Shown here in pieces: positions 8,940 to 16,368 of a DNA stretch of 64,000 nt. Source of the DNA: a bacterium (GTDB taxonomy: Bacteria; Myxococcota_A; Bradymonadia; UBA7976; UBA1532); assembly GCA_030427205.1 (NCBI GenBank), contig JAUHXC010000033.1, forward strand, positions 52,981 to 116,980, written 5' to 3'. The translations under genes and the position numbers were made by a program. A model generated the notes under the pieces. That model was not told where the DNA came from and searched no databases. It was given only the letters and a program-made list of their open reading frames with translations. The stretch's first letter is position 1, and every line of letters begins with the position of its first letter.

Positions 8940-11906
8940 ATGCCCGCTCGACCCCTGCACCGCCCGCTGTGGGCCCTGTGTCTCGCTCTGCTCGCGCTCG
9001 GCTGCCGCCCCAAGACCGACGACGGCGGCCCGGCCGAGGCCGTCGCCGAGCTGAAGGCCGATACCGCGCTCGCCGCCCGCGTCGACGCGCTGGGCGATCG
9101 GGCGCTGCTGACCGTGGTCGCCTGGCCCGAGCAGGTGCAAGGGGCTGCGCGGTCAGTCGACCGCGTCGTCCGGTCGATGACCGATCCGGTGGGGCTGCCG
9201 CTGCCCCGCTGGCCCGGCCCCTGGTTGCGGCAGGCCGCGGCGATCGTCATGACCTCGCCCGCCGTCGATCGCGGCCGGCCGATCGTGGCGGCGTTGTTCG
9301 AAGCGCCGCTGTCGGCCCCGCCGGGCGCGCTGGCGTTGCAGCTGCCCGACCCGGCGAATCCGTCGACCCGCCCGCTGCCCCTGCGCCATCGCATCACCGT
9401 GCCGGCCTCGGCGCCGCAGGCCGTCGCCGACGCGTTCGCCGCGCTGAAGGCCCCGCCGGGCGGCGCGCTGCACGTCGAGGCGGGGCCCGATCACGTGCGC
9501 GTCGAGATCCGGACGCTGGCGGGCGAGGTGCCCTGGCCGGCCGGCGAGGCGAGCGCCCGCACGCCCGCCCACCGCGCGCTGGTGGCCGCCGAGGGACCCG
9601 CGCTGCGCATGCTCCTGCGGCCGTGGCGTATGCGCGAGGCGGCCACGCTGCATGGCGCCCGCCAGATCGCCGAGGCGCTGGCCCACGCGTCCACCGAGAT
9701 GGCCCCGCGGCTGGCCGCCGCCGGCATGGCCGAGCTGCTGGGCGCCGAGCCGCTGATGACCGCCGACGGCGCCGAGTTCGACGACTGGTTCATCGCCCTC
9801 GACGCCGACGAGAAGGGGCTCGATCTGCACAGCGTGATCACGCTCACCGCGGCGGGCCGGGCGGTCTTGGATCGCCGCGGCCGCGCTCTGCCGCTGGCCG
9901 CAGGCGAAGGCGCCGTCGGTACATGGGCCATGGCTGGCGATCTGCGGGCCATGCTCGACGGGGCGACGGTGCCCACGGCGCTGGTCGGCGCGCCGCGCGA
10001 GGTCTCCCGCCGCTTCATGGGGTGCGGCCCCGCCTGCAGCCTGCATACGGCGACCCGCCGCCCGTTCGGCGCGCTCAAGGCGCTCGTCGCCCTCGCGGCG
10101 GCCGAGGTGCCCCTGGCCAACGGCGAGGTGCGCGCCCCGCAGGTGGCGTTCTTCGGCATGCACGGCGCGACGCCCCGGGTCGCGGTGGCCTGGCAGGTGC
10201 CGGCCGGCGCCGATCTGGGGCCGGCGCGCAAGGCGGTCGCCGAGAGCCGCGTGCCCGGCGCGCAGCTGTGGACCCGCCCGCTCGACGGCGGCGCCCAGGC
10301 GGTCATCGTCGGGGTGGGCGTGACCCCCGACGGCGCGTTCGGAGAGCCCGTAGAGCCCGTAGAGGGCGCCCCGTTGGCCCGGGTGGTCTTCGACCCGCGG
10401 GCCTTGACCGATGTACCCGCCGGCGCCAAAGCGGCTCTGGCGGGCATCGGGGGCGCTCGGGCACGCCTCGACGCGGCCGGCGGCGCGCTCGTCGGGCGCC
10501 TGCGGATCGGCTTCGAGGGCATGCCCGCCGAGTTGCCGGCAGCGAGCCGGCAGCCGGTCTTCGCCGAGGGCCCCATCCGGGCCGCCGTCGCCGGTCCGGG
10601 CGCGGCGTGTCTGCAGCGGGCGGTCGGCGGCGCGCAGGAAGCCCTCAGCGCGCTGGCCGCGGCGCCGCCGGACATGCGCGGGGCGCTCGTCGAGCGCGCT
10701 CTCGCCGAGATGCAGGGCGATCTGGCCTGCGCCGAGAAGGACGCCGCTGTGAAGCCGGCGGCGATGGGGTTGCGCCGGTTCATGCTGCTGCCGGCCACGC
10801 TCGACGCGCTGAACGGCTGGCAGCCCCAGGCGGCGATCGCCCGCTTGCAGCCGCTGTGCGACGCCGGCGACGCGGTGGTCTGCGCCCGGCTCGAAGCGGC
10901 GAGGGCGCGGGCGCCGATCGACCTGCCGCAGCGCATGGCCGTGGTCCCGGCGCTCGACGACTGCCCCGCGTCGCTCGAAGCGGGCACGGCCCTGCGGATC
11001 GGCGCCGATGGCATCTGGCTCGGCGGTGAGGCGCTGCCCGACGGCTCGGCGGGCGACGCGCGCCTGCGCGGCGCGCGCGATCTGCGCCTGGGCATCGATC
11101 GCGGCGCGTTGTGGAAGACGGTCGAGGCGTCGCTCGACCGCGTCGCCGACAGCGGCGTGCGTCAGGTCACCATCGTCGCGCAGGGCGAGAGCGGGCTGGT
11201 CGGCGTGCCGCTGATGCTGCGTCCCGCGCCGGGTGATCCCGACGGCCCGAAGCCGCCCCACGGCGTCACCGTACCCATCGGACCCGAGGGCGCCGTGCTC
11301 GGCGGCGAGCCGGTCTCCCGCGAGGCGCTGCGCGCGCGCATGGTCGACGGCGGTTCGAAGTTCGCCCTGGTGCCGGCCGATACGACGCCGTGGCAGCAGG
11401 TGGTCGACCACGCGCTGGCGGTCTGTGGCGGCGCCATCATCGGCCGTGAGCTGGCCTTGCCGACGCCTCTCGGCGGCGGACGCCTCGGGCCGGGCAAGGC
11501 GCTCGACCCGGCGTTGCTCGGCCGTCTCGGCGGGGTCGGCCCGGGCGGCCCGTCGGGCGGCGGCATGTCCATCGGCGAGATGAAGGCCGGCACACCGGAG
11601 CCGCCGCCGCAGGTCGAGGACGGACCGCTCGATCGGGCCATCATCCGGCGGGTGATCCGCCGCCATCGGCCGAAGGTTCGTGGGTGCTACGAGCGCGCGC
11701 TGCGCATGCAGCCGGAGCTCGCGGGCAAGCTCACCGCGCGGTTCAGCGTGACGCCGGACGGCGCGGTCGAGGGGGTCGTGGTGGGCGGCAGCCTGAAGGA
11801 CGCCGAGGTCACCGCCTGCGTGAAGGCCGCGGTCGAAGCCATGCGCTTCCCGCGGGCGGGTCAGGCGACGAAGATCAGCTATCCCTTCGTCTTCGAGGCC
11901 GACTGA
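8940..11906 (+). CDS. Large lipoprotein with AgmX/PglI C-terminal domain
   Basis: A 988-residue lipoprotein (signal ending LALLALGC). The last ~90 residues, from DRAIIRRVIRRHRPKVRGCYERAL to the end, match the AgmX/PglI C-terminal domain found in Myxococcus gliding and envelope proteins: a TonB-C-like fold with the paired Cys in RGCYE and VTACVK. The preceding 890 residues are Ala/Gly-rich without a known domain. They contain repeated substructures that look like the paired 'LRMLLRPW...ALA' modules of uncharacterised myxobacterial lipoproteins. GGAG lies 7 nt upstream of the ATG. It probably acts at the inner face of the outer membrane or in the periplasm. Presence of the domain does not prove a motility role. 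The C-terminal codons form one arm of a strong terminator. Confidence 0.8.
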   Translation: MPARPLHRPLWALCLALLALGCRPKTDDGGPAEAVAELKADTALAARVDALGDRALLTVVAWPEQVQGAARSVDRVVRSMTDPVGLPLPRWPGPWLRQAAAIVMTSPAVDRGRPIVAALFEAPLSAPPGALALQLPDPANPSTRPLPLRHRITVPASAPQAVADAFAALKAPPGGALHVEAGPDHVRVEIRTLAGEVPWPAGEASARTPAHRALVAAEGPALRMLLRPWRMREAATLHGARQIAEALAHASTEMAPRLAAAGMAELLGAEPLMTADGAEFDDWFIALDADEKGLDLHSVITLTAAGRAVLDRRGRALPLAAGEGAVGTWAMAGDLRAMLDGATVPTALVGAPREVSRRFMGCGPACSLHTATRRPFGALKALVALAAAEVPLANGEVRAPQVAFFGMHGATPRVAVAWQVPAGADLGPARKAVAESRVPGAQLWTRPLDGGAQAVIVGVGVTPDGAFGEPVEPVEGAPLARVVFDPRALTDVPAGAKAALAGIGGARARLDAAGGALVGRLRIGFEGMPAELPAASRQPVFAEGPIRAAVAGPGAACLQRAVGGAQEALSALAAAPPDMRGALVERALAEMQGDLACAEKDAAVKPAAMGLRRFMLLPATLDALNGWQPQAAIARLQPLCDAGDAVVCARLEAARARAPIDLPQRMAVVPALDDCPASLEAGTALRIGADGIWLGGEALPDGSAGDARLRGARDLRLGIDRGALWKTVEASLDRVADSGVRQVTIVAQGESGLVGVPLMLRPAPGDPDGPKPPHGVTVPIGPEGAVLGGEPVSREALRARMVDGGSKFALVPADTTPWQQVVDHALAVCGGAIIGRELALPTPLGGGRLGPGKALDPALLGRLGGVGPGGPSGGGMSIGEMKAGTPEPPPQVEDGPLDRAIIRRVIRRHRPKVRGCYERALRMQPELAGKLTARFSVTPDGAVEGVVVGGSLKDAEVTACVKAAVEAMRFPRAGQATKISYPFVFEAD

Positions 11907-11931
11907 AGCGGCGGCCCGAAGACGAAGGGAT
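11881..11931 (+). terminator. Bidirectional hairpin terminator using the 3' end of the AgmX-domain gene
   Basis: A perfect 15-bp inverted repeat (ATCCCTTCGTCTTCG at 11881-11895 and its complement at 11917-11931) encloses the stop codon. The 21-nt interior can pair further (GGCCG with CGGCC). It lies between convergent genes 33 bp apart. There is no T-tract, so it may act as a bidirectional terminator or an mRNA 3'-end stabiliser. Confidence 0.6.
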
Positions 11932-11938
11932 GCCGGGC

Positions 11939-12655
11939 TCAATCGTCGCCGCGCACCTTCGCCATCCAGCCGAAGATGGCCGGATCCATCTGGTGCTGCT
12001 GCATCACCTCGTCGCCTTCGTTCTGCCAGAGGTTGCCCAGCGACTCGCCGATGCCGGCGTCGCCGCCGGTGAACGCGCCGATGAGCGCCTGCCAGCGGTC
12101 GGCGAGCGCCCGGGCCGCGTCGCTCTTCGGGTCGACCCCGCCGTCCATGGCGGCGCGGATGTCGGCGAAGAGATCACGCCAGGCCTGCTCGCCGGCGGCC
12201 ATGCCCTCCGGCCCGAGGGCCTCGCGGCGGGCGGCGAGCTGCTGCAGCTGTTCGGGGGTGTAGTACTTCTCGATCATGGCCATTTCCTCCATGGCATCCA
12301 GGTAGTTCTCCCCGTCGATCGGCTCTCCCCGCCGCAGGCGGTCGGCGATGGCCTCCAGCCGGCGTTTGAGCGAGCGCTGCTCACGGATGGCCTCGGCGAG
12401 CCGCGCGATCTGGCGGTCGATGATCGCCAGCGAGCTGCCGTCGGGGCCGTCGAGCGCGGCGGCGATCCCGTCGAGCCCGAGCCCGAGCTGGCGCAGGGCC
12501 AGGATCCGGTGCAGGCGCTCGACGTGCTCGGTGGCGTACAGCCGATGCCCGCTCGCCGAGCGCCACGGCACCAGCAGCCCGATCGCCTCGTAGTGATGCA
12601 GCGCGCGTACGGTCACGCCGCAGCGCCGCGCTACCTCGCCGACCTTCCAGGTCAT
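11939..12655 (-). CDS. MerR-family regulator with TipAS-type C-terminal domain
   Basis: A 238-residue regulator. Residues 1-70 are a MerR winged-helix DNA-binding domain (WKVGEVARRCGVTVRALHHY...RLYATEHVERL). A coiled-coil dimerisation helix follows, and the last ~125 residues match the TipAS antibiotic-recognition fold (GENYLDAMEEMAMIEKYYTPEQLQQL...). TipA-type proteins bind small hydrophobic or peptide ligands and activate their own and other promoters by untwisting DNA. The ATG at 12655 is preceded by GGAGG at 5 nt; an upstream in-frame TTG at 12727 is part of the promoter. A matching palindromic promoter lies just upstream, so autoregulation is likely. It converges on the AgmX-domain gene and stands alone. 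Confidence 0.9.
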   Translation of the reverse strand: MTWKVGEVARRCGVTVRALHHYEAIGLLVPWRSASGHRLYATEHVERLHRILALRQLGLGLDGIAAALDGPDGSSLAIIDRQIARLAEAIREQRSLKRRLEAIADRLRRGEPIDGENYLDAMEEMAMIEKYYTPEQLQQLAARREALGPEGMAAGEQAWRDLFADIRAAMDGGVDPKSDAARALADRWQALIGAFTGGDAGIGESLGNLWQNEGDEVMQQHQMDPAIFGWMAKVRGDD

Positions 12656-12696
12656 CGTCGCCTCCCGCGTCGGGGGTCCGTCGTTGGGGTGAGGCG

Positions 12697-12727
12697 ACCA
12701 TCGGACCTCACGCGGCGTGAGGTTCAA
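12697..12727 (-). promoter_or_regulatory. MerR-type promoter and operator of the TipAS regulator gene
   Basis: On the minus strand TTGAAC (12727-12722) and GATGGT (12702-12697) are separated by 19 bp, the over-long spacing typical of MerR-controlled promoters. The spacer holds most of a perfect 7-3-7 inverted repeat (CCTCACG-CGG-CGTGAGG at 12706-12722). Such CCTCAC/GTGAGG sites are known for MerR/TipA-type regulators. This position predicts autoregulation. Confidence 0.7.
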
Positions 12728-12792
12728 GAGGTTTTTTTCGGTGGGTGTCTTCGACGCCGTCGCCGAGGCTCAGCGGCCGGCCAGCGCGCAGC

Positions 12793-13749
12793 TCAGCGGC
12801 GGGCCAGCGCGAAGGCGGCGGAGATACGGGCGAGGGTGATGAACCGGGCGTCGGCCTCGGCGATGGCGTCGGCCGCCGACTCGGGGTAGCCGTCGAAGCT
12901 GTGGCCGACGCCCGGATAGATCACGTGCTCGAAGTTGCCGCCCTGCGCCAGGCTCTGGCGGGCGCGCGTCCGGCAGTTGTCCAGCAGGCGGTCTTCGCTG
13001 CCGTGCAGGACCAGCAGCGGCACCCGAGAGCGGTAGTCGCCCTCGGCGAGGCCGATGAACCCGTTGAGGCCGCAGCCGGGGTAGTAGGCCACCGCCAGCC
13101 GGGGCATGCGATCGGCCGGCGGCAGGCGCACATCGGGGAAGTCGGGGTGGTTCTCGAGCTCGGCGTATTGCGACAGCAGCAGCGTCGAGCCGCCGTTCGA
13201 GAAGCCGACCACGGCGGTGCGGCCGCAGTCGATGCGCGGGTGACGGCAGAGCCAGGCGATGCCGGCGACCGCGTCGTGCACCCGGTGCCAGAGCCGATCG
13301 GCGTTGTCCATGCCGGGCAGCGGATCGTCGTTCCAGTCGAAGCTGCCCCGGCTGTAGAACGAGGCCGGGAAGAACGCCGCGTAGCCCGCGTCGCCGATCA
13401 TCGACGACCACTCGCGGAACTGCCGCTCGTACTCGCCGGTGGCCGGGTCGAAGTCGTCCTCGTCCTCCGGCGGCCGGAACAAGCCGCCCGACCCGTGCAG
13501 CACCGTGACCGCCGGGACCCGCTCGATACCCGGCGGCAGCTCGAGGGTGGCGGTGATGGTCGCGCCGAGCGCGTTCTGGAACTGCACCGCATAGCGCCCG
13601 CCGGGCCAGTCCTCGGCGGTGCCCAGCGCGGGGTCGGCGGGTGGCGGGCCGTCGGCGGGCGTGCCGCCGAGTGGGTCTTCGGGCGTGCAGCCGAAGGCGA
13701 CGAGCGCGAGGGACAGAGCGAGCAGCAGGTGCGACAGCGGGGTGTTCAT
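12793..13749 (-). CDS. Dienelactone-hydrolase-like alpha/beta hydrolase lipoprotein
   Basis: A 318-residue lipoprotein (LALVAFGC) with an alpha/beta-hydrolase fold of the dienelactone hydrolase group. The nucleophile elbow is VVGFSNGGS, the acid is the Asp of LHGSEDRLL and the catalytic His is in GVGHSFDGY; VTVLHGSGG marks the oxyanion region. The fold is usually cytoplasmic in this family, so surface or periplasmic anchoring is a variation. The substrate cannot be told from sequence; esters or peptides at the envelope are possible. GGAG 6 nt upstream supports the ATG at 13749 and excludes a longer start. Confidence 0.85.
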   Translation of the reverse strand: MNTPLSHLLLALSLALVAFGCTPEDPLGGTPADGPPPADPALGTAEDWPGGRYAVQFQNALGATITATLELPPGIERVPAVTVLHGSGGLFRPPEDEDDFDPATGEYERQFREWSSMIGDAGYAAFFPASFYSRGSFDWNDDPLPGMDNADRLWHRVHDAVAGIAWLCRHPRIDCGRTAVVGFSNGGSTLLLSQYAELENHPDFPDVRLPPADRMPRLAVAYYPGCGLNGFIGLAEGDYRSRVPLLVLHGSEDRLLDNCRTRARQSLAQGGNFEHVIYPGVGHSFDGYPESAADAIAEADARFITLARISAAFALARR

Positions 13750-13802
13750 GGGGTCTCCGTGGGGTCGAGCAGGCGCTGAGCCGTACGAACCTTCGGGCAA
13801 CG

Positions 13803-13831
13803 AGTTAGCATCTTGCGCGCTAAGTTAACAA
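13803..13831 (-). promoter_or_regulatory. Probable sigma70 promoter of the hydrolase lipoprotein gene
   Basis: Reading the minus strand, TTGTTA (13831-13826), a 17-bp spacer and CTAACT (13808-13803) stand out as an AT-rich island in GC-rich sequence, 53 bp upstream of the hydrolase ATG. The overlapping GTTAAC and CAATTG palindromes could be binding sites but are not assigned. Confidence 0.45.
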
Positions 13832-13950
13832 TTGTAGATTCGTGCGCCCAAGACCGCACGGCGAGGCCCGTATGGGCCGGGCAAGGGGGCGCGCGGTCGC
13901 CGGCGCCGCGGTCGCGCGGCGGGCGCAGACCTCTGCTACCCTGCGCCTCG

Positions 13951-14760
13951 ATGGATCACAGCGCATACTACGACCACGCCGTGGGGGCCGATCCCGTCGC
14001 CGAGCTGCGCCGACGGCAGCTCGACGAGCCGCGGGAGATGGCCCGTCTGCAGGCGGTGGTCGACGCCGTGCCGGCCGATGCGCGCCGGGTGCTCGACGTG
14101 GGCTGCGGCGCGGGCATCGCGCTCGGCCTGCTCGCCGAGCGCCGGCCCGGGGTCGAGGCGCTGGGGCTCGAGCTGAGCCCGCGGGCCGCCGAGACCGGTC
14201 GGCGGCTGTTCGGGGTGTCGATCGTCTGCGGATCGGCCGACGCGCTGCCCTTCGAGGACGACGCCTTCGACGTGGTGCTGGCCACCGAGCTGCTGGAGCA
14301 CCTGCCCCACGGGGTCTACGACGCCGCCCGGGCTGAGCTGGCGCGGGTCGCGCCGCGGGCGATCATCACCGTGCCGTTTCGTGAGCAGCGCCCGCAGGTG
14401 CAGTGTCCGGCTTGCGGGTGCCGCTTCCACCCGTTCTATCACCTGCGCAGCTTCGACGACGCCGCTCTGGCCACGCTGCTGCCGGGCATGCGGCGCACCG
14501 CGCTCGACATCACCTGGACCCGCGGCTTCTTCCCCGGCATTCGCACCGCCCGCCGCATCAAGGCGGCTTTGGGTCATCCCGCGCCCTTGCCGCGCACCAC
14601 GCTGTGTCCGCAGTGCGGCTACCGTCGACCTCCGCGGACCGACGGCGCCGCGCAGCCGGAGGCGCCCGGGCCGGCGCGGCGCTGGGTCAACGGTCTGATG
14701 GCGCGGGTGCCCCGGCCCCGTCGCCCGCGTTGGGCGCGGGCGCTCTACGCCCGCCGTTGA
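13951..14760 (+). CDS. Class I SAM-dependent methyltransferase
   Basis: A 269-residue methyltransferase of the Methyltransf_11/25 type. Motif I is VLDVGCGAGIALGLL near residue 48, motif II GLELSPRAAETG, motif III CGSADALPFEDDAFDVVLA and the post-motif LLEHLP. After the Rossmann domain come two Cys pairs (CPACGC and CPQCGY), which may form a small zinc site, and a basic tail. The Cys pairs and neighbour-free context fit methylation of a glycan or lipid intermediate, but the substrate is unknown. No Shine-Dalgarno precedes the ATG. A TACCCT -10-like box ends 8 nt before it, hinting at a leaderless message. Confidence 0.8.
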   Translation: MDHSAYYDHAVGADPVAELRRRQLDEPREMARLQAVVDAVPADARRVLDVGCGAGIALGLLAERRPGVEALGLELSPRAAETGRRLFGVSIVCGSADALPFEDDAFDVVLATELLEHLPHGVYDAARAELARVAPRAIITVPFREQRPQVQCPACGCRFHPFYHLRSFDDAALATLLPGMRRTALDITWTRGFFPGIRTARRIKAALGHPAPLPRTTLCPQCGYRRPPRTDGAAQPEAPGPARRWVNGLMARVPRPRRPRWARALYARR

Positions 14761-14915
14761 GTGGTAGGCCTTGAACGGTAGGCCTGGGCCGGCAGATTTG
14801 CGGCGTTCACCGGCCGCAGACCGGCGTCGGGCGACTTTTTTCGGACAACTTTCTGCCACGCGCGGACACCTGGGCCTGCTCGTCGCCTAGTCACAATGGT
14901 GCACGAGGAGTTCAG

Positions 14916-15338
14916 ATGCGTCGTCCGCCTATCGAGAGCCGCATCGCCGAGCTGCGTTCGACGTTGCTCGGCCGACCCGATCCCACATGGGCTGCGCGGC
15001 GGCTGATGTCGCTCGTGGCCGATCCCGCTTTCCGCCGCGACGCCGATCCGATCGAACACCGCCCGCTCGCGCGGCGACTGTGGGCGCTCTTGGGCCGCAT
15101 CGGCGCGTTGCCGCCGGGTCAGGCCCTCGACGCGCCGATCGCGATGGAGCGCCACGGGCCGAGCGGCACGGTCATCGGCTTCGTGCCCGCGGGTCTGCAT
15201 CAGGCACCCTTCGTCTACTTCGAAGGCGAGCGGGCCGGGCTGCTCGTCGCGCCCGGCGTCCGCGACGCCGCCCATCATCGCTTCACGCTGCCCGCCACGG
15301 TCGAGCCGATCGAGCTGGCGGCGCGGCGGGCAGGTTGA
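14916..15338 (+). CDS. Hypothetical 140-residue protein
   Basis: I do not recognise this protein. It is short, Arg- and Pro-rich, soluble and without a signal peptide. The N-terminal half is predicted helical (SRIAELRSTLLGRPDPTWAARRL) and the C-terminal half looks beta-rich (GTVIGFVPAGLHQAPFVYFE). GAGGAG 6 nt before the ATG and normal codon bias support it as a real gene. It lies between a methyltransferase and a DksA-like gene in the same direction. A pair of 9-bp direct repeats (GGTAGGCCT, 14763 and 14777) lies in the 155-bp gap upstream. Confidence 0.65.
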   Translation: MRRPPIESRIAELRSTLLGRPDPTWAARRLMSLVADPAFRRDADPIEHRPLARRLWALLGRIGALPPGQALDAPIAMERHGPSGTVIGFVPAGLHQAPFVYFEGERAGLLVAPGVRDAAHHRFTLPATVEPIELAARRAG

Positions 15339-15378
15339 CCGAATGGCTCTACGCGCGCTGCCGATCCCACACAGCCCC

Positions 15379-15406
15379 TTGCCCGCGGCGCGGGCCGGCG
15401 TATCCT
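15379..15406 (+). promoter_or_regulatory. Probable promoter of the DksA-like gene
   Basis: TTGCCC (15379-15384), a 16-bp spacer and TATCCT (15401-15406) precede the GTG start by about 57 nt, leaving a short leader with a GGAGAG ribosome site. Assigned by eye. Confidence 0.4.
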
Positions 15407-15462
15407 GGACGCTGCACACCGATCGGCCCCGGGCCGGTCGTCGCCCACATCGGAGAGACCGC

Positions 15463-15852
15463 GTGCAGCCCGAAGACCTCGCCCGATTCCGGGCCCGCCT
15501 GCTGGCCTTGAAGGCCGCGCTGGAGACCGAGGGCCCGATCAAGCTCGATCCCAACCGCACCGACGACATCGGCAAGCGGGACGACGACCATCAGCCGCTC
15601 AACGAGATGCTGCAGAGCATCGCCAGCAGCCGCAATCGCAACCGCACCGCCGAGCTGCGCCGGGTGAAGGCGGCGCTCGAGCGCATCGAGCGTGACCCGG
15701 AGGACTACGGGCTTTGCCTGGAGTGCGAGGAGCCCGTTCACCTGCGCCGCCTGGAGCTGATGCCGGCGGTCGAGCTGTGCGTGAAGTGCCAGAGCGCGCA
15801 GGAAGAGAGCGCGAGCGGCGGTCGGCGCAAGCACCTCACCGACTACAGCTGA
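15463..15852 (+). CDS. dksA: DksA/TraR-family zinc-finger transcription factor
   Basis: A 129-residue protein of the DksA/TraR family, which binds the RNA polymerase secondary channel and works with ppGpp to adjust rRNA and amino-acid promoters. The two N-terminal helices carry an acidic region (DDIGKRDDDHQP), and the C-terminal C4 zinc finger is intact as CLEC...CVKC with 17 residues between the pairs. The coiled-coil tip does not show the canonical DASD, so it may be a DksA paralogue. The GTG start has GGAGAG 5 nt upstream and gives the usual length; an upstream in-frame ATG would add 40 residues of non-conserved sequence that includes the promoter. Confidence 0.85.
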   Translation: MQPEDLARFRARLLALKAALETEGPIKLDPNRTDDIGKRDDDHQPLNEMLQSIASSRNRNRTAELRRVKAALERIERDPEDYGLCLECEEPVHLRRLELMPAVELCVKCQSAQEESASGGRRKHLTDYS

Positions 15853-15925
15853 GGGGCCCGGTCTACGGATCCGCGCCTCGAGCCCACATCTGAGCAAGTC
15901 TCCTACATAAACCTCTATCAACCCC

Positions 15926-15953
15926 TTGCACGCACACTGTGCGACCGTGTAAG
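15926..15953 (+). promoter_or_regulatory. Promoter with internal palindrome upstream of the PilZ gene
   Basis: TTGCAC (15926-15931), 16 bp and TGTAAG (15948-15953) form a candidate promoter. Its spacer carries the palindrome CGCACA-C-TGTGCG (15931-15943), which could be a repressor site because binding would block the polymerase. The ATG lies 43 nt downstream with a good GGGAGG. Confidence 0.4.
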
Positions 15954-15995
15954 CGGGTAGGTGTCGCTGCGGCGACCCACGATCGGGAGGAACAG

Positions 15996-16331
15996 ATGAG
16001 CGCCGAGCGCCGAAACCACGACCGCCTGCCCCTGCGGCTCTTCGTCGATCACATCCTCGCCGAGGACCAGCGCTGCCTGTGCATCACCGAGGACGTCTCC
16101 GCCGACGGCGTGCGCCTGCGCGGCACGCCCGGCCGCGGGTGGGGTCATCCACGGCACGTCTGGCTCAGCTTCACCCTGCCCGACGAGGGGCCGGCCATCC
16201 GGGCCCTCGGCGAGCTGCGCTACGAGGGGGACGCCGCCGACGGCTCGAAGATCCGGGGCTACCGCTTCAAGTACCTCGCGCCGCCCAGCCGCCGCCGTTT
16301 TCAGGCCTTCCTCGAGCAGAAGGCTGCCTGA
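15996..16331 (+). CDS. Single-domain PilZ protein (c-di-GMP receptor)
   Basis: An 111-residue stand-alone PilZ domain. Both c-di-GMP motifs are present: RxxxR as RNHDR at residues 5-9 and DxSxxG as DVSADG about 30 residues later, so it should bind the dinucleotide. Such small PilZ proteins regulate motility or secretion by docking on partners. GGGAGG lies 5 nt before the ATG. It follows the DksA-like gene by about 140 bp in the same direction, with its own candidate promoter. Confidence 0.9.
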   Translation: MSAERRNHDRLPLRLFVDHILAEDQRCLCITEDVSADGVRLRGTPGRGWGHPRHVWLSFTLPDEGPAIRALGELRYEGDAADGSKIRGYRFKYLAPPSRRRFQAFLEQKAA

Positions 16332-16368
16332 GCCTCGGCGAGCCGCCGTCGATCCCGCCCCGCATGCC

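Noticed and set aside
9153..11942. Antisense ORF of 929 codons opposite the AgmX-domain gene
   Set aside because: Low-complexity Arg/Gly/His composition with no motif. The plus strand has a lipobox and a recognisable C-terminal domain.
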